NCBI GenBank assembly: GCA_018813405.1
Contig: JAHJBW010000025.1
Coordinates: forward strand, 1-8,038
Length of the DNA stretch: 8,038 nt
Reading direction: 5' to 3'
Origin: Candidatus Margulisiibacteriota bacterium
GTDB taxonomy: Bacteria; Margulisbacteria; WOR-1; XYC2-FULL-46-14; JAHJBW01
Below the pieces are notes generated by a model. It searched no databases. It worked only from the letters and a program-made list of their open reading frames with translations, and was not told where the DNA came from. Shown here piece by piece: positions 1 through 6,100 of this stretch. Positions within the stretch are counted from its first letter, which is position 1. Each line of letters starts with the position of its first letter. Position numbers and translations under genes: made by a program.

Positions 1-350
1 GCCACCTGATCGTTGCGCGAACGTCCTGTATGCAGTTTTTTTCCCACATCACCGATCCTATCGATCAACATGACCTCTATGTTCATGTGTATGTCTTCAA
101 GTTCTTTCTTGAAGCGTATTTTACCCGCCTCAATGTTCTTGAGGATCGATCCCAGCCCTTTGATGATCTTCTTGGTCTCTTTGGCGCTAAGCACCCGGGC
201 TTTTTGCAGGGCCCGGGCATAGGCCATGCTTTGCACAATGTCCTGCTTATAAAGTCTTTTGTCAAAGTCTATGGACGAGGTGAATTCTTCGGCCAATGGT
301 GAAAGAGCCTGCTTGAACCTGCCGCCCCAGGGTTTGGCTTTTGATGACAT
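1..350 (-). CDS. argH: Argininosuccinate lyase, N-terminal part (runs off left edge)
   Basis: This enzyme cleaves argininosuccinate to arginine and fumarate, the last step of arginine synthesis, in the cytosol. Only the first 116 codons are in the window, so the gene is partial by position and shows no sign of damage. The N-terminus has the WGGRF motif (residues 8-12) followed by an LAEEFTSSIDFDKRL-like stretch, both typical of the family. HTGRSRNDQV (107-116) is the conserved first active-site region. The GSSxMPxKxN signature would lie beyond the edge. The ATG at 348-350 is supported by an AAGGGAG Shine-Dalgarno nine bases upstream and by family alignment at WGGRF. A sigma70-like promoter lies at 393-421. 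argG and argF are on the same strand further right but are separated from argH by two plus-strand genes. Delta-crystallin and fumarase relatives are less likely, given the pathway neighbours. Confidence 0.96.
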   Translation of the reverse strand, partial: MSSKAKPWGGRFKQALSPLAEEFTSSIDFDKRLYKQDIVQSMAYARALQKARVLSAKETKKIIKGLGSILKNIEAGKIRFKKELEDIHMNIEVMLIDRIGDVGKKLHTGRSRNDQV

Positions 351-359
351 ATAATATTT

Positions 360-366
360 CTCCCTT
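360..366 (-). promoter_or_regulatory. Shine-Dalgarno of argH
   Basis: On the minus strand this reads AAGGGAG, nine bases before the argH ATG. It fixes the argH start and shows that this organism uses conventional ribosome binding at some genes, in contrast to the genes that lack any such site. Confidence 0.75.
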
Positions 367-392
367 CAAAAGAACTTTTTTAAGCTGTTTTT

Positions 393-421
393 ATTATAGC
401 CCCATTGGCCCTGCCTTACAA
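393..421 (-). promoter_or_regulatory. Sigma70-like promoter of argH
   Basis: On the minus strand TTGTAA (416-421) is followed after exactly 17 bases by a perfect TATAAT (393-398). The predicted transcription start is about 35-38 bases before the argH ATG, leaving room for its Shine-Dalgarno. This suggests argH is transcribed separately from argF-argG. It is a different class from the TGAAAT-N12-CGATA sites in this window. It lies back to back with the kinase promoter at 441-468. Confidence 0.6.
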
Positions 422-440
422 CCGGGACCGCTAAAAAAGT

Positions 441-468
441 TGAAATCCGGCCCTGTTTTTAACGATAT
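441..468 (+). promoter_or_regulatory. Sigma28-like promoter of the kinase gene
   Basis: TGAAATCC (441-448), 12 bases, then AACGATAT (461-468). The architecture and spacing are the same as at three other genes here. The -10 half resembles the SigD/FliA consensus GCCGATAA or GCCGATAT in its CGATAT core but lacks the leading GC. Transcription would start near 475, giving a leader of about 26 bases that contains the Shine-Dalgarno at 487-492. A sigma70 reading (TTGAAA, 18 bases, GATATA) is possible but weaker. Confidence 0.5.
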
Positions 469-486
469 ATATGTAGAAGAGAGAAC

Positions 487-492
487 AGGGAG
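487..492 (+). promoter_or_regulatory. Shine-Dalgarno of the kinase gene
   Basis: AGGGAG eight bases before the ATG at 501. It supports this start. It is the only clear ribosome site among the four genes that share the CGATA-type promoter. Confidence 0.65.
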
Positions 493-500
493 CGTAGCAC

Positions 501-1439
501 ATGACTACCGTTACAAATATCTCCAATAAGTTCCCGTCCACCCTTATCCGCGGGCTGAATTTCGCCGGCAAATTCCGGATCACCGGTGTGCTGGGAGAAG
601 GCGGCATAGCCAGGGTGTTCAGGGCCCGCCATATTGACGACAACCGCGAGGTCGCCTTAAAAGTATTCCCCCAGGAGAACCGTGCCATAGCTGCCTCAGA
701 ACAAACAGCCCTGCTGAAGGCCCTTGGCAACCCCCACATGGTCCAGTTATACACTAGCGGGACCTGTGAACTGGAAGGCCAGCAATTATTTTACCTTGAG
801 ATGGAGTGTATCGAAGGAAGGGATTTGGCACATCTTTTGATGAACGCATCGCACCGCTTCACCATGGGCCGTTCACTTGAGATAGCGCTCCAGATATGCC
901 GCGGCTTGAGCGCGGGTGATTTCGTTCACGGGGACATAAAACCATCAAATATCATGGTGTGGAACGGTTCCCTAAAAATGCTGGACCCGGTGGCAAGGAT
1001 GGAAGGCATGTTCGCCGGCACCCCAAAATACATGTCCCCCGAACAGTTGCGGGGCGAAACCCCGGACAAGTTGTCCGACATGTATTCCCTGGGCCTGGTC
1101 CTTTATGAAATGATCTTCAACCAGCCGCCTTTCGAGGTTGAAGATGAAGACATACTGGAACAATGCGTTCAATATTCAGCGGTCAGAAAAAAGGATCTCG
1201 CCATAAAGGATGACCGCCTTCCTTTGCAGATGAAAAGCCTGATGGAAAACATGCTCAAAGCGGAAAAAGAGCAACGCTACCAGAGCTTTGAAGAGATCAT
1301 TAAAGAGATCGAGGCTATCAAAGAACAGATCCCCAGATTGTTGAACGAATGGATAGCCATAGAGAACCTGGTGGAAGAACCAGATGACCCGCCAACTGTT
1401 TCATTGAAACAACCAATTATCAAATCAATTATCAATTAA
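501..1439 (+). CDS. Serine/threonine protein kinase-like protein with altered DFG motif
   Basis: This is a Hanks-type kinase fold that would transfer phosphate from ATP to Ser/Thr of unknown proteins. It has no membrane segment, unlike PknB-type receptors, so it is probably cytosolic. What can be seen, in order: glycine-rich loop LGEGGIARV (31-39), VALK lysine K54, candidate alpha-C glutamate E67, catalytic loop HGDIKPSN (143-150) with D145 and N150 present, then LDPVAR (161-166) where LDFGxAR is expected, and the P+1 segment AGTPKYMSPEQ (172-182). The F-L-G of the F-helix region follows at SDMYSLGLVLYEM (192-204). The arginine of HRD is glycine. The magnesium-binding Asp (D162) is kept, but Phe-Gly is collapsed to one Pro. 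The stretch between GL (135-136) and H143 is about three residues short, as if the usual YAH had been lost. The C-terminus (after about 280) is a short charged tail. It sits inverted between argG and argH, 39 bp ahead of an unknown gene. It may have reduced activity or be a pseudokinase. Confidence 0.9.
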   Translation: MTTVTNISNKFPSTLIRGLNFAGKFRITGVLGEGGIARVFRARHIDDNREVALKVFPQENRAIAASEQTALLKALGNPHMVQLYTSGTCELEGQQLFYLEMECIEGRDLAHLLMNASHRFTMGRSLEIALQICRGLSAGDFVHGDIKPSNIMVWNGSLKMLDPVARMEGMFAGTPKYMSPEQLRGETPDKLSDMYSLGLVLYEMIFNQPPFEVEDEDILEQCVQYSAVRKKDLAIKDDRLPLQMKSLMENMLKAEKEQRYQSFEEIIKEIEAIKEQIPRLLNEWIAIENLVEEPDDPPTVSLKQPIIKSIIN

Positions 1440-1444
1440 TCGGC

Positions 1445-1472
1445 TGAAATTTTTCAAACACCCCGTCGATAA
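1445..1472 (+). promoter_or_regulatory. Sigma28-like promoter of the 238-residue unknown gene
   Basis: TGAAATTT (1445-1452), 12 bases, then GTCGATAA (1465-1472). The site fills most of the 39-bp gap after the kinase gene. The GTG start codon at 1479 follows six bases after the -10 element, where transcription itself should begin, and there is no Shine-Dalgarno. Together these suggest a leaderless message. An alternative is that the gene is only co-transcribed with the kinase. Confidence 0.55.
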
Positions 1473-1478
1473 TATTAT

Positions 1479-2195
1479 GTGACAACAATTTACAAAAACT
1501 CATTCGCCCTGCGCAATTGCTCCCCTGTTAAGGGCCCGCGGCTGGGACCTTTCAGCTTCGGCGCAACCGGCGCGCAAGTGCAAAGAAAAAGGATAGCCCT
1601 GGTCGCTGAAAAAGAAGCCATGACCAATCCGCAACCCGTGCCTTTTTTGTTTATGGCCCATCAGATGTTTCTCGAACGCGGCAAGGACATAATGATATCA
1701 TTCCCGCGCGTATTGTGTCCCACAGAGATTAGCTCATGGTTCAGGCTTGCCGGCAGGCAAGAAGACTGGGAAAAGAACACGGACGAAATCGTGGTCTGCT
1801 CAAGCCTGAGAGTGGAAAATGAATGGGGAAACGGCTGTTTTGCGCGTATTGATAGGCCCGGCAATACGGACGCTGACAGGTTGTTCAATGACGGTTTTCT
1901 AAGATACGGTCATTTCACTTTGTTTCTAAATATCTTTCCTAACGAAGACAGCCGATCCCTGGGAGAAGTTCATGTTCCTCTTATTCTTTTCAACATATTG
2001 CATCAAATGATGGCCGATCAAATATGCGCAGACCTGACCAATCCAAGCATCAGTTCCTTGCGATATCAATTGGGCTCTTACCAAAAATTAAGCAAAGACC
2101 TTCCTTTTTCCGAAGAATCATTGCAGGTTCTTTCCTGGGAGGCTGAAATACGCGCCATATTGGACGAGATAGGAGCAAGCCCGGCACTGCATTAA
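1479..2195 (+). CDS. Unknown protein, 238 residues, downstream of the kinase
   Basis: I do not recognise this protein. It appears soluble, with no signal peptide or membrane helix. Residues 1-48 are basic and low in recognisable structure. From about residue 52 the sequence looks like a compact alpha/beta domain (PVPFLFMAHQMF, then GRFxxLF-type segments with HFTLFLNIF at 146-154). The C-terminal 50 residues are probably helical. The chosen start is a GTG without Shine-Dalgarno, six bases after a sigma28-like -10 element. An internal ATG at 1620 (residue 48), with a weak AAGAAG before it, is the main alternative and would drop the odd N-terminus. Residues 90-94 (LAGRQ) are encoded by a palindromic CTTGCCGGCAGGCAAG (1746-1761) that may be an inserted repeat. 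The gene ends only ten bases from the end of the convergent argG. Its placement and shared promoter type suggest it works with the kinase, perhaps as substrate or partner; that is inference. Confidence 0.75.
   Translation: MTTIYKNSFALRNCSPVKGPRLGPFSFGATGAQVQRKRIALVAEKEAMTNPQPVPFLFMAHQMFLERGKDIMISFPRVLCPTEISSWFRLAGRQEDWEKNTDEIVVCSSLRVENEWGNGCFARIDRPGNTDADRLFNDGFLRYGHFTLFLNIFPNEDSRSLGEVHVPLILFNILHQMMADQICADLTNPSISSLRYQLGSYQKLSKDLPFSEESLQVLSWEAEIRAILDEIGASPALH
1746..1761. repeat. Degenerate GC-rich palindrome inside the unknown gene
   Basis: CTTGCCGGCAGGCAAG is a near-palindrome with the same TTGCC(G)(G/A)CAGGCA core as the intergenic element at 4517-4536. It is read in frame as L-A-G-R-Q. Its presence within a coding region suggests in-frame insertion of a dispersed repeat. 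With only two copies in the window, chance similarity is possible. Confidence 0.35.
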
Positions 2196-2205
2196 TTGCC
2201 GGAAG

Positions 2206-3411
<1,206 letters not shown>

Positions 3412-3412
3412 G

Positions 3413-4363
3413 TTATCCTCCTAATAATGAGACCAGAATGGCCTTTTGGACGTGCAGGCGGTTTTCCGCCTGATCAAAAACAACGGAATGCGGGCCGTCG
3501 ATCACTTCGTCGGTGATCTCTTCTCCCCGATGCGCCGGCAGGCAGTGCATGACTATGCAATCAGGCTTGGCCAATTTTAGAAGATCAGAATTAACCTGAA
3601 AGGGAGCAAAGATTTTTCTGCGCTTCTGAGATTCTTTTTCCTGCCCCATCGAGGTCCAGACATCAGTATAGATGACATCAGCATTTTGGGCCGCCACCAC
3701 CGGGTCGTTCAGGATGTTGAATTCCGCACCGTACGATCTGGCGTCCTCAAACGCGGTTTTTGTTATAACCTCGTCTGGCTCATAGCCTTTTGGCGTTGCC
3801 ATAGTAAGGTTCACTCCCAGCTTGGCCGCGGCGAACATTAGGCTGTGGCATACATTATTCCCGTCCCCAAGATATGCCATCTTCAACCCTTTCAACCCTT
3901 GGGGGCCGTCGTGGGCCTTCTTTTCTTTTATCGTGAAAAAGTCGGCCAGCGCCTGGCAGGGATGAAGCAGGTCGGATAGTCCGTTGATAACAGGCACGGA
4001 AGCATATTTGGCCAGGTCTATCAGCTTCTGGTGGGCAAAGGTGCGGACCAGTATGCCGTTAACAAAGCGGGAAAGAGTGCGGGCAACATCGGGCAGGCTT
4101 TCCCGCTCCCCTATCTGGATGTCCTGTTGTTGTAAATTTGTCGCGTATCCCCCCAGTTGCTGCATGCCTATTTCAAAGGATACCCTGGTGCGAGTGGAGG
4201 GCTTTTCAAAGATCATGGCCAGGGACTTGTCCTGCAGATAGTGGTGGGGCTGGTTGTTCTTTAGCTTATGCTTAAGCTCGGCGGCCAGGGTAAAGATCAT
4301 ATCAATGTCTTCACGGCTTAAGTTGTGTATTGAAATAAGGTCTTTTCCAGAGAGTTTTCCCAT
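3413..4363 (-). CDS. argF: Ornithine carbamoyltransferase
   Basis: This enzyme makes citrulline from ornithine and carbamoyl phosphate. Numbered from the ATG at 4361-4363, the protein has 316 residues, normal for the family. Carbamoyl-phosphate site: FEKPSTRTR with STRTR at 56-60, and HPCQALAD at 134-141. Ornithine site: the DVWTSMGQE loop and HCLPAHRGEE, whose Cys is residue 274. These mark ornithine rather than aspartate or acetylornithine carbamoyltransferase. An upstream in-frame TTG at 4396 would add 11 hydrophobic residues (SHNVLIFIIS) not typical of the family, and neither start has a Shine-Dalgarno. I prefer the ATG because MGKLSGKDLISI matches usual N-termini. The gene follows tRNA-Gln by 54 bases and overlaps functionally with argG, whose ribosome site lies within its last codons. 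The symbol could equally be argI. Confidence 0.96.
   Translation of the reverse strand: MGKLSGKDLISIHNLSREDIDMIFTLAAELKHKLKNNQPHHYLQDKSLAMIFEKPSTRTRVSFEIGMQQLGGYATNLQQQDIQIGERESLPDVARTLSRFVNGILVRTFAHQKLIDLAKYASVPVINGLSDLLHPCQALADFFTIKEKKAHDGPQGLKGLKMAYLGDGNNVCHSLMFAAAKLGVNLTMATPKGYEPDEVITKTAFEDARSYGAEFNILNDPVVAAQNADVIYTDVWTSMGQEKESQKRRKIFAPFQVNSDLLKLAKPDCIVMHCLPAHRGEEITDEVIDGPHSVVFDQAENRLHVQKAILVSLLGG
3416..3421 (-). promoter_or_regulatory. Shine-Dalgarno of argG inside the end of argF
   Basis: Minus-strand GGAGGA encodes the final Gly-Gly of argF and lies four bases before the argG ATG. The argF stop codon overlaps the spacer. This arrangement predicts coupling of argG translation to argF termination. 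Confidence 0.8.
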
Positions 4364-4371
4364 GGATATAA

Positions 4372-4403
4372 TGAATATTAACACATTATGGGACAAGATT
4401 CAA
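4372..4403 (-). promoter_or_regulatory. Possible argF promoter with a half-matching ArgR-type operator
   Basis: On the minus strand TTGAAT (4398-4403), 17 bases, then TAATAT (4375-4380), a 4/6 plus 4/6 match to sigma70. Transcription would begin within about ten bases of the argF ATG. Overlapping the -10, plus-strand 4372-4385 reads TGAATATTAACACA. This matches the arginine-repressor box TGAATwwwwATTCA perfectly in the left half and in three of five bases on the right. Both signals are weak. argF could instead be transcribed from upstream of tRNA-Gln. Confidence 0.25.
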
Positions 4404-4417
4404 AAAGCAATAATAAT

Positions 4418-4491
4418 TGGCTGGGGGACAGGGACTCGAACCCCGATTCTCGCCTCCAAAGGGCGGTGTCCTACCATTAGACGATCCCCCA
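4418..4491 (-). tRNA. tRNA-Gln (anticodon TTG), CCA encoded
   Basis: The 74-base minus-strand gene folds fully. Acceptor stem: TGGGGGA with TCCCCCA, with the U1-A72 pair and G73 discriminator that are typical for glutamine tRNA. D stem: GTCT with GGAC around AATGGTA. Anticodon stem: CCGCC with GGCGA, loop CTTTGGA, giving anticodon TTG. T stem: CGGGG with CCCTG around TTCGAGT. The variable region is four bases. The 3' CCA is encoded (4418-4420). The one irregularity is a C-A mismatch at the top of the anticodon stem (27-43). The gene lies 54 bases upstream of argF on the same strand, with no clear terminator between. It would read charged Gln for CAA and CAG codons. Confidence 0.95.
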
Positions 4492-4516
4492 TCAACTTTC
4501 GGTTTAAAACACAAAA

Positions 4517-4536
4517 CCTGCTTGCCGACAGGCAGG
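4517..4536. repeat. Imperfect GC-rich palindrome, possible mobile repeat and terminator
   Basis: CCTGCTTGCC then GACAGGCAGG forms an imperfect palindrome (eight of ten positions paired). On the minus strand it would fold into CCTGC..TG / CA..GCAGG with a small loop, followed directly by TTTTGTGTTTT. That could end transcription of the methyltransferase gene before tRNA-Gln. The flank 4537-4560, with the TCCAAATGACAAAATCCAAAA pattern, is AT-rich and direct-repeat-like (two AAAATCCAAAA-type units), unlike coding DNA. A related palindrome lies in the unknown gene at 1746-1761. Confidence 0.45.
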
Positions 4537-4583
4537 TCCAAATGACAAAATCCAAAATAAGGAATGATTAATAATTTTAACAT

Positions 4584-5219
4584 TTATTGAGGGGAAGATA
4601 AAGACAAGCTCATAAACCTTTTCCCATCACAATATTGAACTCGCATCCCACACTCCAACGCCATACGCTCAAGAGTCCGTGGCATGTAAAAAGCAATATG
4701 CGTCGCATCACGGATATACCACCACTTTAAAAATTCTTCCTCGTCGTTGGGATGAAAAAGCGTCATGATGGCCAGGACGCCGCCTTCATTAAGATGGTCT
4801 TTAAGAAGCTTCATGGTGGCAAGAGGGTCCCTTAGATGTTCAAAAACCTCGGTAGCGGTGATAAGATCGTACTTTTTATTAAAATAAACCTTATCCGGAG
4901 AAAAATATTTGTCGTAAATGTCCGTCTCAAAGCCTTCCCGCCGTAAAAGCTCGGCCAGTACCGGGCCAGGGCCGGAACCAAAATCTAGAGCAGTAGTGAT
5001 TTGAGGTTTGCAAGGTCGGATCGCCCTGTCAATGAAGTCACGGAACATGTTCACATAGCCTTCGTTCTCAAGGCTGTTTTGGTGAAAGGAGTATTCCTTC
5101 TTTTCCCGCTCGGCAGAAACTATCTTGCTCTCGTCCAGCGATATGAAATCACAGCTATCACACCAGTGGTAGTCGGCAACAGCGCGGGTTCCAGTGGAAC
5201 ATACTTTGCAGGGCGGCAT
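4584..5219 (-). CDS. Zinc-ribbon class I SAM-dependent methyltransferase
   Basis: This is a probable S-adenosylmethionine-dependent methyltransferase with unknown substrate. The N-terminus has two CxxC pairs (C4/C7 and C20/C23), a likely structural zinc ribbon. The Rossmann domain follows: motif I LDFGSGPGP (78-86), acidic end of strand two near D100/D103, motif IV YDLITATEVFEHL (117-129) and post-motif GGVLAIM (146-152). A WWYIRDATHIAFY block (166-178) is characteristic of one uncharacterised subfamily and is probably near the substrate pocket. At 211 residues it is complete. The ATG follows the stop of the TPR coding sequence by 11 bases with no Shine-Dalgarno, so it is probably in one transcript with the TPR gene. 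A palindrome 50-70 bases downstream may terminate that transcript. The domain is of a kind known to act on small molecules, RNA or proteins; the sequence does not decide which. Confidence 0.85.
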   Translation of the reverse strand: MPPCKVCSTGTRAVADYHWCDSCDFISLDESKIVSAEREKKEYSFHQNSLENEGYVNMFRDFIDRAIRPCKPQITTALDFGSGPGPVLAELLRREGFETDIYDKYFSPDKVYFNKKYDLITATEVFEHLRDPLATMKLLKDHLNEGGVLAIMTLFHPNDEEEFLKWWYIRDATHIAFYMPRTLERMALECGMRVQYCDGKRFMSLSLSSPQ

Positions 5220-5230
5220 AATAATATAGT

Positions 5231-6061
5231 CTACACTATCTCTTGCGCGGGATCTTCACACAGTTCCAGGAGATAAGAAAAAGTCTTGTTCTTTGTTGCC
5301 TGCAGAAGACTTTCAAGGTTTGCACGCAGTTGCAAATCAACCTGCCTGGTCCTGCCTTCCTCATCAGCCACTACCTTTTCAAACTGGATCTTGACCTTTT
5401 TAAGCTCGCTTTCAAAAAGTTCGCTGTCTCCCTGATGATAAATGGCGAAAAGCAGGTTAAGACGAATGTGTAAAAGATATGGATATTTTACCAGGGCTCT
5501 GCGAAAGGTTTTTTCCGCTTCTCGAAAATCCCTCATGGCGAGCCATGCGGTCCCCATGACGTTCCAGATCAGCGGATGGTCAATCTTTTCAGCATATCCG
5601 CCAAGAAGTGCGATCGATATTGTTAATATGTTACTGGCCTCAACCTTCCGGCCTGCAGCATTTTCCATAAACGCTTGTTCTTGCAGAATAAGTCCGGCAA
5701 GATGATAGGCGTTCATCAGCAAGGAAGTGTCTTCACCCGTTGGCACAAAAGGGATCGAATATTCTTCAATGGCCACCGTCCGTTCCGATTCGATAACCCC
5801 TTTCAAGCATTTGATCGCCTCATTGTACTTGCCCAACTGACGCAATACTTGCGCTCTTATATATAGCGCCTCGTAGTAAAAGCTCCCTTGACCGCCTGAA
5901 TGATTGGTGACCGTCCTTAAGATAAAATTAAAAGACAAAAATATCGATTTGATTGTTCCGGCCAATTCTTCATCTTCGTCCAGATTGGCCAACTGCGCCA
6001 AGCTCGAACACATTTTAACCAAACGGCTAATGTCCTCGCGCAGAAGCCCCTCACTCCGCAA
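5231..6061 (-). CDS. TPR-repeat protein, or second part of a TPR protein split by a stop codon
   Basis: This is a helical-repeat protein. TPR-like units are visible at about residues 63-96 (YYEALYIRAQVLRQLGKYNEAIKC) and 163-199 (WNVMGTAWLAMRDFREAEKT), with further helical pairs between. Such repeats act as protein-binding scaffolds; the partner is unknown. There is no signal peptide or membrane segment. The only reachable starts are a TTG at 6059-6061, with an AAGGG too close to it (two bases), and an ATG at 6011-6013 with no ribosome site. The frame stays open upstream for 12 codons to the TAA at 6098-6100 and then continues, in the same frame, into the 521-residue TPR gene. I therefore suspect this is the C-terminal third of one protein of about 810 residues. 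If translated separately it would be a 276-residue protein. The stop is TAG, 11 bases before the methyltransferase gene. Confidence 0.6.
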   Translation of the reverse strand: MRSEGLLREDISRLVKMCSSLAQLANLDEDEELAGTIKSIFLSFNFILRTVTNHSGGQGSFYYEALYIRAQVLRQLGKYNEAIKCLKGVIESERTVAIEEYSIPFVPTGEDTSLLMNAYHLAGLILQEQAFMENAAGRKVEASNILTISIALLGGYAEKIDHPLIWNVMGTAWLAMRDFREAEKTFRRALVKYPYLLHIRLNLLFAIYHQGDSELFESELKKVKIQFEKVVADEEGRTRQVDLQLRANLESLLQATKNKTFSYLLELCEDPAQEIV

Positions 6062-6097
6062 AACCCTTACATGGCCGACCAGGACCTTGATGATCTT

Positions 6098-6100
6098 TTA
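6098..6100 (-). other. In-frame TAA dividing the TPR coding region
   Basis: This stop codon ends the 521-residue coding sequence. The same frame is open on both sides: upstream to 7663, and downstream through AAG ATC ATC AAG GTC CTG to the stop at 5231. The join would read as one continuous helix (..EQLARA, X, KIIKVLVGHVRVL..). A single base change from CAA, GAA or AAA would restore it. Other TAA codons in the window clearly end genes, so a general reassignment of TAA is not supported. Confidence 0.6.

Noticed and set aside
13..302. Plus-strand open frames at the left edge
   Set aside because: They are antisense to argH, whose minus-strand translation is clearly conserved (WGGRF, GRSRNDQV).
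3535..3549. CCGGCAGGCAGTG in argF as another copy of the palindromic repeat
   Set aside because: It encodes the essential HCLPAH motif of ornithine carbamoyltransferase, so the resemblance is forced by the protein.
4364..4396. TTG start at 4396 for argF
   Set aside because: It has no ribosome site, and it would place a hydrophobic stretch before the usual family N-terminus and lie over the predicted promoter.
4386..4583. Minus-strand open frame of 65 codons over the tRNA
   Set aside because: Its translation (GSSNGRTPPFGG, GSSPCPP) is simply tRNA-Gln read as protein. The tRNA fold is complete.
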